DNA of 64,000 nucleotides from Phenylobacterium sp. (lineage in GTDB: Bacteria; Pseudomonadota; Alphaproteobacteria; Caulobacterales; Caulobacteraceae), in assembly GCF_030681155.1 (NCBI RefSeq), contig NZ_JAUXXE010000043.1, forward strand, positions 1 through 64,000, given 5' to 3'. Each line of letters opens with the position of its first letter. The first letter of the stretch is position 1. This document shows positions 8,889 through 17,269 of this stretch, one piece after another. Under the pieces are notes generated by a model that was not told the DNA's origin, did no database searches, and saw only the letters and a program-made list of their open reading frames with translations. The translations under genes were made by a program, and so were the position numbers.

Positions 8889-9842
8889 ATGACCGAGCCA
8901 AACCTGCCTGTATGTGTCGCCGCCCTGTACCGGTTCTCGCCGTTCAGCGACTGCGAGGGGGTGCGCGACGGGTTGACTGTCGTCTGTGCCGACCACGGGA
9001 TCAAAGGCACGCTGCTGGTGGCGCGGGAGGGCATCAATGGCACCATCGCGGGAACGCCAGATGGGATCGATGCAGCGCTGGCCTATATCCGCACGCTGCC
9101 CGGCTGCGAGGATTTATCGGTAAAGCTCTCCCGCGCCGAGGTCATGCCGTTCTACAGAATGAAGGTCCGCATCAAGCGCGAGATCGTCACCATGGGGCAG
9201 CCGCACATCGATCCCCTGGAGGCCGGGCATTATTTGTCGGCCGACGACTGGAACGCCCTGATCAGCGAGCCGGACACCCTCGTCATCGATACGCGAAATG
9301 ACTACGAGGTCAGGATCGGCACCTTCGCAGGCGCCGTGAACCCAGGGACACGTAGTTTTCGGGAGTTTCCAGACTGGTTCCGCGCCAACCGCGAGGCCCT
9401 GCTGGATGGGCGGTCGTCGCCGAAGATCGCCATGTTCTGCACCGGTGGAATCCGCTGCGAGAAGGCGACCGCCTTCTTGAAGGCGGAAGGTCTGGACGAC
9501 GTCTATCATCTCGACGGCGGCATCTTGAAATACCTGGAGACGGCAAGCGAGCCGACCAGCCTTTGGCAGGGCGAATGCTTCGTCTTTGACCAACGCGTGG
9601 CGCTCGGCCCTGGTCTGTCGCCGGGAAGCCATGTGCTGTGTCGCGCCTGCCGCATGCCTGTCACGCAGGAGGAGCGCTCCTCGGCCCTGTTTGAAGAAGG
9701 CGTCAGCTGCCCGGCCTGCCATGGTGAGCGGGACGCGCAACAGCGGACGGGCTACGCGGAGCGCCAGCGCCAGGTCGCTCTGGCTGCTTCCCGCGGCGTC
9801 GACCACTTCGCCAGCGGGCCACCGGTCAAGCCGGACCGCTAA
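8889..9842 (+). CDS. trhO: tRNA uridine(34) hydroxylase, rhodanese family
   Basis: 317 residues, the usual TrhO (YceA) length. TrhO uses oxygen to make 5-hydroxyuridine at the wobble base of certain tRNAs, the first step to cmo5U/mo5U. The N-terminal domain has CVAALYRFSPF and GTLLVAREGINGTIAG, followed by the rhodanese domain with VIDTRNDYEVRIGTFAGAVN and the active loop CTGGIRCEKA with Cys184 and Cys190. A C-terminal Cys-rich piece (CRACRMPV ... CPACHG) is standard. No clear Shine-Dalgarno precedes the ATG at 8889. Confidence 0.94.
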   Translation: MTEPNLPVCVAALYRFSPFSDCEGVRDGLTVVCADHGIKGTLLVAREGINGTIAGTPDGIDAALAYIRTLPGCEDLSVKLSRAEVMPFYRMKVRIKREIVTMGQPHIDPLEAGHYLSADDWNALISEPDTLVIDTRNDYEVRIGTFAGAVNPGTRSFREFPDWFRANREALLDGRSSPKIAMFCTGGIRCEKATAFLKAEGLDDVYHLDGGILKYLETASEPTSLWQGECFVFDQRVALGPGLSPGSHVLCRACRMPVTQEERSSALFEEGVSCPACHGERDAQQRTGYAERQRQVALAASRGVDHFASGPPVKPDR

Positions 9843-9896
9843 CTTGCGCCAAGCGCGAGGTGGTCTCGCCCGCTTCGAAGCCTCCTGAAGAGTTCG

Positions 9897-10685
9897 CTAG
9901 ACCCCTGCCCGATAACGTTCGGCGGCATGAGCCTGAGCAAAACCGGGCAGCATGGCCTGCCGCGCGGCTTGATAGGCGTCCCAGTGGGCGGCGTCGGGAA
10001 GCGGCGGCACCGTCACCGGCTCGCGGCGGTCAAAGCCGACCAGGGCGGCGTCCACCAGCTCGCCGACCTCCATGACCGCGCTCAGCGCGTTTACATCAGC
10101 GCCGGAGCGCTCCCAGATTTCCGTGCGCGTCGCTGAGGGAAGCACCGCCTGGACGTAGACACCCTTGGGACCGAGCTCGAGGCTCAGGCCTTGGGACAGA
10201 AACAGCACAAACGCCTTGGTCGCCCCGTAGACGCTCAGGCCAAACTCCGGCGCCAGTCCCACGACCGAGCCGATGTTGATGATCGCGCCCTCGCCACTCT
10301 TCGCGAGACGCGGGGCGACCGCGCTGGCCAGCCGCAGAACTGCGGTGATGTTGAGAGCGGCCAACTGCGCGACGTCTTCCGTGGACTGATCCACAAAGCG
10401 CCCTCCCAGACTGGCCCCGGCGTTGTTGACCAAAATCCCGATCCCATCGTCATTGCGCAAGCGCGCCTCCACGACTGCAAGCTCGGCGGGGTTGGTAAGG
10501 TCGGCGGGCAGAACATCGATCGCCACCCCAGTCTCTCGGCGCAGATCGGCGGCCATGGCCTCCATCCGCGCGCCGTCGCGCGCGACCAGCACGAGATCAT
10601 GTCCACGGCGCGCGAAGCGATCGGCATAGGTCGCGCCAATGCCGCTGGAAGCGCCGGTGATGAGGACGGAAGGCTTCTTGGCCAT
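9897..10685 (-). CDS. Short-chain dehydrogenase/reductase (classical SDR)
   Basis: 262 residues from the ATG at 10685; GAAGAAAG precedes it. Classical SDR motifs are all present: TGASSGIG near residue 9-16 for NAD(P), NNAG, the Ser of INIGSVVG and the YxxxK of SVYGATKA. The sequence ends with the substrate-loop and small C-terminal region expected. It is the last gene of a minus-strand operon behind an atypical SDR and a drug-efflux-type transporter. The substrate is unknown; the operon suggests detoxification of a small carbonyl or alcohol. Confidence 0.9.
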   Translation of the reverse strand: MAKKPSVLITGASSGIGATYADRFARRGHDLVLVARDGARMEAMAADLRRETGVAIDVLPADLTNPAELAVVEARLRNDDGIGILVNNAGASLGGRFVDQSTEDVAQLAALNITAVLRLASAVAPRLAKSGEGAIINIGSVVGLAPEFGLSVYGATKAFVLFLSQGLSLELGPKGVYVQAVLPSATRTEIWERSGADVNALSAVMEVGELVDAALVGFDRREPVTVPPLPDAAHWDAYQAARQAMLPGFAQAHAAERYRAGV

Positions 10686-10746
10686 GGTGGTGCTTTCTTC
10701 TCTAGTGGATTCAATGCCCATGATGAGCGACCTGATCGAGACGCCA

Positions 10747-11520
10747 TCACCACTTTTCGACCCAGGGCCGAAGGACCACTTCGAAGGCCCAGGTGGAGCG
10801 ATGCTGGCGATGGAGCTGGAGATAGACTTCAGCGATGTGGGCGGGGTCGGCCATGTTGTCGTCCACCGTCGTCCCCGCCAGTCGATGGGCCCGCGTCCCG
10901 TCTTCCTGGATAAAGCCGATCGCGGCGTCGATCGGTACGTTGGCGACGTGAATGCCTTCGGGCATCAATTCTCTCGCCATGCTCTGCGCGAGCCCGGCTT
11001 TCGCATGGCAGGTCATCGCGAAGGCAGCGCTCATCGGGAAGCCCTTGAGGGCCGCGCTGGCGTTCGTAAATATGATCGTGCCCCGCGCGCCATTGGCGTC
11101 TGGAGGGTTGTCGCGCATCAACCGCGCGGCGCTCTGACCCACCAGGAATGCGCTGAACGCGGCGTTCTGGAACGTCTCGAACGCCATCGCCGGATCGGCG
11201 TCGGCGATGCCCTTGCGGAAGATACCGGGCACGCGCCCATCGATATTGTGCACCACCAGCCGCGGCGTCCCCAGATCGTTCGCCACGTTGCGGAACAGCA
11301 GATCGACCTCTTCGGCCCGACTGGCGTCGCAGGCGTAGCGGCGCACGCCGTGACTCCCTTCCAGGGCCTGAAGGACCGCCTTGTCCGGCGACCGTGCGGC
11401 CACGGCGACGCGCATGCCGCTCTCAGAGAATAGCCGGGCGCAGCTCGCGCTGATGCCCGGGCCGCCGCCCACGATCAGGGCGACCTCTTTCGTGGATGAT
11501 TGGCTAACCGATGAGGACAT
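10747..11520 (-). CDS. Atypical SDR-fold protein lacking the catalytic Tyr
   Basis: 257 residues with an SDR Rossmann fold, but key motifs are altered. The cofactor loop reads GGGPGISASCARLF, the NNAG position reads HNIDG, and the YxxxK position reads FAMTCHAKAG, so a Thr stands four residues before the Lys. The LAQSMARELMPEGIHVANVPID segment matches a known SDR subgroup that naturally lacks the Tyr (proteins with AAFA...K and IHVAHVVID). It is therefore likely a divergent but genuine family member, not a broken gene. It sits 27 bases behind the MFS transporter gene and 61 bases ahead of a classical SDR. Confidence 0.82.
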   Translation of the reverse strand: MSSSVSQSSTKEVALIVGGGPGISASCARLFSESGMRVAVAARSPDKAVLQALEGSHGVRRYACDASRAEEVDLLFRNVANDLGTPRLVVHNIDGRVPGIFRKGIADADPAMAFETFQNAAFSAFLVGQSAARLMRDNPPDANGARGTIIFTNASAALKGFPMSAAFAMTCHAKAGLAQSMARELMPEGIHVANVPIDAAIGFIQEDGTRAHRLAGTTVDDNMADPAHIAEVYLQLHRQHRSTWAFEVVLRPWVEKW

Positions 11521-11547
11521 TGCGTTGGGCTCTCTGTCTTGGGGGCT

Positions 11548-12780
11548 CTAGGCCGCCGCCTTGGCTTGTAGACGTCTCTGCCCCACCGGCGCGAAGACTG
11601 CTGCGGCCAGCAGCGACGCGCCCAGCATGATCGCGGCAAGCGAGAGAGTCGGCGGCATGGGAAGAACGCTCGCCCCGGTCGAGCCGACGGCGGCGCACCC
11701 CATCTGCAGAAAGCCTAGTAGCGCTGACGCCGTCCCGGCCTCCCGTCCAAAGGGCTGGAGCGCTATGGCGGTGCCGAGGGGGTTGATTAGCCCCATGCCG
11801 AAGAGAAACAGCGTCAGGCCCATCGTGATGCTGACCAGGTTCGGAGCCCCGGCGAAGGCGAGAATAACGGCGCTCCCCGCGACCGCGAATCCCAGGCCCA
11901 GGGCGCCAGCCGCCACCGGGCTCCAGCGCCGCGCCAGCCTCGGCGCCAGAAAGCCCGCAGCGAATACAATCACGACGGTCCCAGCGAAATATAGCGCCAA
12001 CTGCAGGCCGGTCAGGCCCAGGACGCTGATCAGAACGGCGGGAGCCGCGGCGAAAAACGTGTAGAGCGCGCCGATGACAAGGCTGACCGCTAGAGCCGGC
12101 AGGATGAACCGCGGGTTGGTCGCCAACCGAACGTAGGCCAGCCCGACGGCTGACAGGCTCAGGCTCTCTCGGCGTTCGACAGGGTGGGTCTCGCCGAGCA
12201 TCTTCCAGTAGTACCCGGCCAGGACGGCCGCGAATGATGCGACGCCTAGGAAGATGGTCTGCCAGCCGAACAGGCCGCCCAGCGCGCTGCCGATCAGCGG
12301 TGAGAAGCCCGGCGACGCCGCCATCGCGATCATGGTCAGGGCGAGTGCGCGCGCCAGCCCCTCTCCGTCGAAGAGGTCGCGCACAATGGCGCGCGACAAG
12401 ACCGACGCTGCACAAGCTCCAAGCGCCTGGATGATGCGGCCGAGGATCAGGATGGAGATATCGCCGGCCAGGGCGCACACCAGGCAGCCGAGCACGAAGG
12501 TCGCGAGCCCGCCCACGACAAGCCACTTGCGACCAAATCGGTCCGACAAGGGCCCAACCAGAAGCTGCCCGAACGCGAAGGCGACGAAGAAGCTGCTTAG
12601 TGTGAGCGCAAGATCCCGCGGCGAGACGTTCAGCTCTGCGCCGATCTGCGGAAACGCCGGCAGGATGATGTTCGTCGCCAAGGACCCCAGGGCCGCGAGA
12701 CCCGCAAGCAGGAAGAGCGTCCCTGGCGTCAGGCGGGTGCGCGCTTGATCAACGTCGGTGTCCGAAAGCGCTGCCAACAC
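11548..12780 (-). CDS. MFS multidrug efflux transporter, Bcr/CflA type
   Basis: 410 residues with 12 predicted membrane segments. The Bcr/CflA signature is clear: IILPAFPQIGAELN in helix 1, then FAFGQLLVGPLSDRFGRK (motif A) between helices 2 and 3, GRIIQALGACAASVLSRAIVRDL in helix 4, and APSGFSP-like MAASPGFSPLIGSALGG (motif C). Such proton antiporters expel drugs such as bicyclomycin, chloramphenicol or sulfonamides. It heads an operon with two SDR genes and is divergent from an HxlR regulator, which probably controls it. Confidence 0.92.
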   Translation of the reverse strand: MLAALSDTDVDQARTRLTPGTLFLLAGLAALGSLATNIILPAFPQIGAELNVSPRDLALTLSSFFVAFAFGQLLVGPLSDRFGRKWLVVGGLATFVLGCLVCALAGDISILILGRIIQALGACAASVLSRAIVRDLFDGEGLARALALTMIAMAASPGFSPLIGSALGGLFGWQTIFLGVASFAAVLAGYYWKMLGETHPVERRESLSLSAVGLAYVRLATNPRFILPALAVSLVIGALYTFFAAAPAVLISVLGLTGLQLALYFAGTVVIVFAAGFLAPRLARRWSPVAAGALGLGFAVAGSAVILAFAGAPNLVSITMGLTLFLFGMGLINPLGTAIALQPFGREAGTASALLGFLQMGCAAVGSTGASVLPMPPTLSLAAIMLGASLLAAAVFAPVGQRRLQAKAAA

Positions 12781-12860
12781 GATGTCCTTGTCTCGATCAG
12801 AGCCCAGTCACGACGGGCTTCGATCAGCGGTTGCCTGGGCGGCCTGGGATCGTTACTCCT

Positions 12861-12888
12861 ATTATGAGAGCCACAAGGACGCCGTCAA
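12861..12888 (-). promoter_or_regulatory. Predicted promoter of the MFS-SDR operon
   Basis: On the minus strand, TTGACG (12888-12883) and CATAAT (12866-12861) are separated by 16 bases. The -35 box abuts the HxlR start codon at 12889, so a regulator bound here could control both genes. The spacer also holds AAGGAC (12875-12880), which serves as the HxlR ribosome-binding site on the plus strand. Confidence 0.5.
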
Positions 12889-13380
12889 ATGAAAGCGAAA
12901 TCTTTTGCGGGCATGCGCTGCTCGGTCGCCGGCGCGCTGGAAATGATCGGCGACCGCTGGACCTTGCTGCTGCTGCGCGACTTGGGGCTTGGCCTGTCGA
13001 GATACGATCAGTTCCAGGCGAGCACGCAGATCCCCAACACCACGCTGTCGATGCGCTTGAAGGACCTCGAGCGGAATGGGATCGTCGAGCGGACGCGCTA
13101 TCAAGAGCGGCCGCCGCGCGATGAATATCATCTGACCGAGAAAGGTCGCGACCTCTGGAAGGTGATCGCGGCCCTGCGGGAATGGGGAGATCGTTGGGAC
13201 GCGTCTGGCTACGGCGCGCCGACCATCGAAGTCGTCGATAGAGACACCGACCGGGAGCTGCGCTTGGCCCTGATCGATCCCCAAACTGGTCAGGCCGTTG
13301 CGCGCGAACGCGTCAAATACCGCCCCGGACCCGGCGCGGACAGCGCCGTGCACGCCCTTCTCGAGCGCTCCACCAGCTAG
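12889..13380 (+). CDS. HxlR-family winged-helix regulator
   Basis: 163 residues. The HxlR winged helix is plain: CSVAGALEMIGDRWTLLLLRDL near residues 11-32, then IPNTTLSMRLKDLERNGIVERTRY and the wing PRDEYHLTEKGRDL. HxlR proteins act as dimers on divergent promoters and sense electrophiles or drugs, sometimes through the conserved N-terminal Cys, here Cys11. AAGGAC lies 8 bases before the ATG. Divergent placement to the MFS-SDR operon makes that operon the likely target. Confidence 0.93.
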   Translation: MKAKSFAGMRCSVAGALEMIGDRWTLLLLRDLGLGLSRYDQFQASTQIPNTTLSMRLKDLERNGIVERTRYQERPPRDEYHLTEKGRDLWKVIAALREWGDRWDASGYGAPTIEVVDRDTDRELRLALIDPQTGQAVARERVKYRPGPGADSAVHALLERSTS

Positions 13381-13416
13381 GTGGCGTCTGCTCTCCAACC
13401 CTTGAGAGAACCGAAT

Positions 13417-14214
13417 ATGTCGGGAAGCAGTTTCGCGAGCCTGTTGTCGTCCATGGAGGCCGATGCTGGAACGTTCTCGACGGTCTTGCCTGACGACTGG
13501 CTCCAGGGGCGCACGGCTTTCGGCGGACTGTTGGCGGCCCTTTGCTGGGAAGCGGCGCAGCGGGCGGACGATGCGCTGCCGCCTTTGCGCTCGGGGCAGT
13601 TCGCCTTCGTCGGCCCGGCCGGAGGACGCTTGCGGGTCGAACCCACGCTGCTGCGTCGGGGCAAGTCCGCCGCGTTTTACAGCGTGGACCTACATGGCGA
13701 CGGCGCCCTCGCCGTCCGCGGCCTGTTGTGTTTCGGCGCCAGCCGTCCATCGCTGCTCAATCAGGTCGACCTGCCGGCTCCCACAGTTCCTAGCTGGGAT
13801 GACTGCCCGACCTACTTCGAGACCAGTGATCAACGCCGTTTCCTGCAACATTTCGACAGCCGCTTTGCGGCTGGAGCTCGTCCGTTCACGGCCGGCGCCA
13901 AACCCGAAATGGTCGTCTGGCTGAGACACCGCGATACCGCGACGCCGTCAACCATGGCGGCCCTGATCGCCTTGGCGGATGCGTTGCCGCCTGCCGCCCT
14001 CGTCAACTTTCAACCGGGCGGCGGCCCGATCAGCACAATGACCTGGTCGATCGACGTACTGTCGGATGCGCCTCGCAGTGCGTCGGGATGGTGGCTCGTG
14101 CGATCGACCGCGCAAACGGCGGTCAACGGCTATTCAGCGCAGGACATGGTGGTCTGGGATGATCAGGGCGCGCCTGTCCTGGCGATGCGCCAGACCGTCG
14201 CGATATTCGCCTAA
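13417..14214 (+). CDS. Acyl-CoA thioesterase-like double-hotdog protein
   Basis: 265 residues from the ATG at 13417 (GAGAG about 9 bases ahead); an earlier GTG at 13381 has no ribosome-binding site. The fold is a tandem hotdog of the 4HBT_3 type: GRTAFGGLLAALCWEAAQRA as the first hotdog helix, the pattern LRSGQFAFVGPAGG, and in the second half PAALVNFQPGGGPISTMTW and GWWLVRSTAQTAVNGYSAQDMVVWDDQG. Such enzymes hydrolyse acyl-CoAs. The catalytic Asp/Gln positions cannot be assigned with certainty. It follows the HxlR gene by 36 bases and could be co-transcribed. Confidence 0.82.
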   Translation: MSGSSFASLLSSMEADAGTFSTVLPDDWLQGRTAFGGLLAALCWEAAQRADDALPPLRSGQFAFVGPAGGRLRVEPTLLRRGKSAAFYSVDLHGDGALAVRGLLCFGASRPSLLNQVDLPAPTVPSWDDCPTYFETSDQRRFLQHFDSRFAAGARPFTAGAKPEMVVWLRHRDTATPSTMAALIALADALPPAALVNFQPGGGPISTMTWSIDVLSDAPRSASGWWLVRSTAQTAVNGYSAQDMVVWDDQGAPVLAMRQTVAIFA

Positions 14215-14236
14215 CTCAGGCGTCAGCAGCGGCAGG

Positions 14237-14665
14237 CTAGCCCACGGCTACTCGGTCGGGATGAACTACAAAGCTGTCTAGGTCGACCAGCGTGCGCCGC
14301 CAGGCGCCGGCCATGGCTGGCGTCCATTCTGGGCCGCAGGCTTCTTCGACCACCTCGGCGACCAGGCCGAAGAAGGTGGCGAACACGTCCGGCGGCACGT
14401 CGTAGCCGGCGTGGTTCACGACCTCAGTCTTGATCAGGTGATCGGCGAATTGTCGATCGCGAATGAAGTCGAGAATGGCCTCGAACGTCCGCATCAGCAT
14501 CTCGCCGCGGATGGCGTTGGTGGTGTCGCGCCAGAACAGCAGCTTCATCGCCGGTTGGCGTTCAAAGAGCCGTTCGTAGACGACCGGGGTCAAGTCCCCG
14601 CCCCGCTCGGCGGCGATCTCCAAGCTTGTCTCGATCGCGTCGGCGTCTTTCGGATCGGTGCGCAT
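14237..14665 (-). CDS. Globin-family protein
   Basis: 142 residues from the ATG at 14665, which has GAGG 7 bases ahead; upstream ATGs at 14695 and 14683 lack a ribosome-binding site. The sequence is all-helical and matches a single-domain globin: VVYERLFERQPAMKLLFW in the B-C region, then EVVNHAGYDVPPDVFATFF where His85 is the likely proximal heme ligand. The distal site is not obvious. It shares the minus strand with the P450 gene upstream (stop at 14732), so the two are probably co-transcribed. The role could be oxygen or NO handling for the P450; that is inference. Confidence 0.78.
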   Translation of the reverse strand: MRTDPKDADAIETSLEIAAERGGDLTPVVYERLFERQPAMKLLFWRDTTNAIRGEMLMRTFEAILDFIRDRQFADHLIKTEVVNHAGYDVPPDVFATFFGLVAEVVEEACGPEWTPAMAGAWRRTLVDLDSFVVHPDRVAVG

Positions 14666-14696
14666 GATCGCCTCGCTGAGCATAGTTAGGGTCATA

Positions 14697-14723
14697 CGGC
14701 CGGCGGCGGGCGCCCGCCGGCCG
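14697..14723. repeat. GC-only hairpin between P450 and globin genes
   Basis: Perfect 10-bp inverted repeat CGGCCGGCGG (14697-14706) and CCGCCGGCCG (14714-14723) with a 7-base loop. It lies in the intergenic space between two genes of one transcript and has no following T run. It may limit read-through or stabilise the P450 part of the message. Confidence 0.55.
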
Positions 14724-14731
14724 CAGTAGCG

Positions 14732-16018
14732 TCAGTTCTTGTAGGGAATGATCACCGGCAGGGTCTCGAACCCGTGCACAAAGGCCGACCAATTCAGGGT
14801 CGGCTCACCGACCACCTTGATCTCTGGGAAACGCTTGAGGATTTCTTCCCAGATGATGGTCAGCTGCATCTCGGCGACGCGATTACCGACGCAGCGGTGG
14901 ACGCCAAAGCCGAACGACATGTGCTGGCGCGGCCGTTCGCGGTCGATGATGAACTCGTTCGGACGATCGACCACCTCTTCATCGCGGTTGCCGGAGATGT
15001 ACCACATGGCGACCCGGTCGCCCTTCTTGATGGTCTTGCCGCCCATCTCGACGTCCCGCGTGGCGACACGAGCCATATGCGCCAGGGGCGTCTGCCAGCG
15101 GATCGTCTCCGACACCATCGGCAGCACCAGGTCGTGGTTGGCGCGCAGCTTGGCGTATTGATCCGGGTTCTTGTTCAGAGAGTAGACGCTGCTGGAGATG
15201 GTGTTGCGGGTGGTGTCGTTGCCGCCGACGATCAGCAGGATGACATTGCCCTGGTAGGTCGCCAGTTCCATATCGCGAGTGGCGGGATTGTGCGCCAGCA
15301 TGGAGATCAGGTCCCCGGCCGGCTCGGCGTTGACGCGCTGATCCCACAGCTCCTGGAATGCACCAAAGCACTCCATCATCGCTTGGCCCTTGTGCTCCCA
15401 GCTCTTCACCGGCCCGTGCCCGGGCTGATTGGTGACCATATCGGACCAGTAGGTCAGCTTGCGCCGGTCCTCGAACGGGAAGTCGAACAAGGTGGCCAGG
15501 GTCATGGCCGTCAGTTCCTTCGACACAAGGTCGACCCAGTCGAACTCCTTACCGATCGGCAGGGAGTCGAGGATCTGGCCGGCCCGCTCGCGCACCAACG
15601 GGGCCATGTTGTGCAGGTTTGAGGGCGCCACCGTCGGGCTGACCGCTTTACGCGCCGGGCCGTGTTGGGGTTCGTCCATGGTGATGAAGCCGGCGCCGCC
15701 GCGGCGGCGAAAGCCCATGACCTTTTCCTGTTCGGCCATGGCTACCTGATTGATCAGGGTGATCCCCTCAGCCGAGGAGAAGGCCTCATGATCGGTATCG
15801 ACCGCCATGATGTCGTTCCACTTGGTGATCGACCAATATGGCCCGTACTCGCTGTCGGGCGTAAAATGGATGGGATCCTCGCGGCGCAGGCGCTCGAATA
15901 CCGGCCAGATGGTGTCGTCATAGAAACGCGACACCTTGGCGGGGTTCAGCTGCTCCAGCGGCATGGCGGCGATTTCGGCTGCGGCGTCGGCAGCTTGGAT
16001 TTTCGCTGAGATGTTCAT
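14732..16018 (-). CDS. Cytochrome P450, CYP153-like
   Basis: 428 residues from the ATG at 16018, which has GGAAGGAAG just ahead. Landmarks: I-helix IVGGNDTTRN (263-272), ExxR in SETIRW (Glu304, Arg307), and the heme loop FGFGVHRCVGNR with axial Cys376. The GGNDTTRN motif, the MSFGFGVHRCVGNRVAEMQL block and the end FVHGFETLPV resemble CYP153 alkane or fatty-acid hydroxylases. No ferredoxin or ferredoxin reductase lies next to it, so electrons must come from elsewhere. It is divergent from a TetR regulator and in line with a globin gene. The heme protein call is certain, the subfamily is tentative. Confidence 0.92.
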   Translation of the reverse strand: MNISAKIQAADAAAEIAAMPLEQLNPAKVSRFYDDTIWPVFERLRREDPIHFTPDSEYGPYWSITKWNDIMAVDTDHEAFSSAEGITLINQVAMAEQEKVMGFRRRGGAGFITMDEPQHGPARKAVSPTVAPSNLHNMAPLVRERAGQILDSLPIGKEFDWVDLVSKELTAMTLATLFDFPFEDRRKLTYWSDMVTNQPGHGPVKSWEHKGQAMMECFGAFQELWDQRVNAEPAGDLISMLAHNPATRDMELATYQGNVILLIVGGNDTTRNTISSSVYSLNKNPDQYAKLRANHDLVLPMVSETIRWQTPLAHMARVATRDVEMGGKTIKKGDRVAMWYISGNRDEEVVDRPNEFIIDRERPRQHMSFGFGVHRCVGNRVAEMQLTIIWEEILKRFPEIKVVGEPTLNWSAFVHGFETLPVIIPYKN

Positions 16019-16080
16019 GGCTTCCTTCCCAGGTCGTGATCCGACGGCGTCTGAACGCACCGCTTTGGACTTCAGAAGGT

Positions 16081-16109
16081 AAGTTGAGCGCGCTCAGCAT
16101 CTATGTCAA
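16081..16109 (-). promoter_or_regulatory. P450 promoter with embedded operator palindrome
   Basis: On the minus strand a perfect -35 box TTGACA (16109-16104) is followed after 17 bases by CAACTT (16086-16081), a poor -10. The 12-bp perfect palindrome TGAGCGCGCTCA (16085-16096) sits inside the spacer and overlaps the -10. This is a classic position for repression, and the divergent TetR regulator is the natural candidate to bind it. Confidence 0.55.
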
Positions 16110-16210
16110 CGGCGATTGACTTAGCGGGTCTGGCGGGCGCTTGTAGCAGGAACGCATCTAGGCGGGTCCGGCGGGCCAGTCTGCCCATTGGCCCCCGTTC
16201 GTGTAGAGAT

Positions 16211-16810
16211 ATGCAGATGACCGACCCTGCACTACTCGTTCGCTCAAGGCCTCGCAGGCGTGACGCCGAAGCCACTCGCCAGGCCATCCTTGAGGCCGCG
16301 AAAAAGCAATTCGCGCTCGTGGGTTACGACTGCACCTTGCGCGACATAGCCGGCGAAGCAGGCGCTGACGTAGCGCTGGTGAAGCGCTATTTCGGCGGCA
16401 AGGAGGCCCTGTTCGTCGAGGCGCTGAAGGCCTCGTTTGGATCAGATGACCTAAGCGAATGGGATCGCCAGACCTTCGCCCGAGAGATCGCGACGATGTT
16501 GGCCGATAGCCCGCATGCCGATGAGGCGCGGACCCACCGGTTCCAGTTCCTGCTCCGCGCGGCGACGTCGCCGACGACTGCTCCGCTGCTCAACGTCCTG
16601 GTCCAAGAACGTTTCCTGGGGCCGATCCGCGAGTGGCTTGGCGGCGTCGACGCCCAGGCTCGCGCCCGCGTTTTCGCGGCGAGCTACATCGGGTTTCTGG
16701 TGGAACGCCTGATCCGCGGCGAAGCGCTGCAAGGGCGCGAGCGCGAGATCTTCATTGATCGGGTGAGCGCGATATTCACGGTGCTGACCGCCGAAGCCGG
16801 CCCAGCCTGA
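16211..16810 (+). CDS. TetR-family transcriptional regulator
   Basis: 199 residues from the ATG at 16211 (a second ATG lies at 16217). The N-terminal HTH is typical: ATRQAILEAAKKQFALVGYD, then CTLRDIAGEAGADVALVKRYFGGKEALF (about 41-68). The C-terminal part is the helical ligand-binding and dimer domain. It is divergent from the P450 gene with a palindrome between them, so it probably represses the P450-globin operon until a ligand binds. The ligand is unknown. Confidence 0.92.
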   Translation: MQMTDPALLVRSRPRRRDAEATRQAILEAAKKQFALVGYDCTLRDIAGEAGADVALVKRYFGGKEALFVEALKASFGSDDLSEWDRQTFAREIATMLADSPHADEARTHRFQFLLRAATSPTTAPLLNVLVQERFLGPIREWLGGVDAQARARVFAASYIGFLVERLIRGEALQGREREIFIDRVSAIFTVLTAEAGPA

Positions 16811-16906
16811 GGGCCCCGAAAGAATCCATCGAGGATTTAGCGCTTAGCGGCCAACCGGGTCCGAGGCAGACTGCCGACGACAACTGCATAGGCGTCGGAG
16901 ATCACC

Positions 16907-17233
16907 ATGTTCATCGCGATGAATCGCTTCCAGGTGTTGCGCGGACAGGAAGCAGCGTTCGAGGCCGTCTGGCTCTCGCGGGAAACTCACTTGGAGACCG
17001 TTCCGGGCTTCCTGGAGTTCAGCCTGCTGCGCGGACCCGAACGCGAAGATCACACGCTCTACGCTTCCCACTCGACATGGGCCTCACGAGCGGCGTTTGA
17101 GGACTGGACCAAGTCGGAGGCGTTCCGGCTGGCGCATCGCGGGGCCGGCGACAACAAGCCGCTCTATATGGGCCATCCGCAGTTCGAGGGCTTTGAGACA
17201 CTGCAGAAAGTCGCGGCGGCGACCGCCCGCTAG
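16907..17233 (+). CDS. Antibiotic-biosynthesis-monooxygenase fold protein, heme-degrading type
   Basis: 108 residues, a small ferredoxin-like dimeric ABM domain. The sequence MFIAMNRFQVLRGQEAAFE, then the VPGFLEFSLLRGPE and HTLYASHSTWASRAAFEDW segments, and the final GHPQFEGF closely resemble IsdG/HmuQ-like heme-degrading monooxygenases of Sphingomonads and Rhizobia. Such enzymes open heme and release iron. GGAG precedes the ATG by about 8 bases. A TonB receptor gene lies nearby on the other strand, which would fit heme use, but family members also act on quinones. Confidence 0.78.
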   Translation: MFIAMNRFQVLRGQEAAFEAVWLSRETHLETVPGFLEFSLLRGPEREDHTLYASHSTWASRAAFEDWTKSEAFRLAHRGAGDNKPLYMGHPQFEGFETLQKVAAATAR

Positions 17234-17269
17234 GACGCCGGTCGCCGCCGCTTTTGGGGCGGACGGCTG

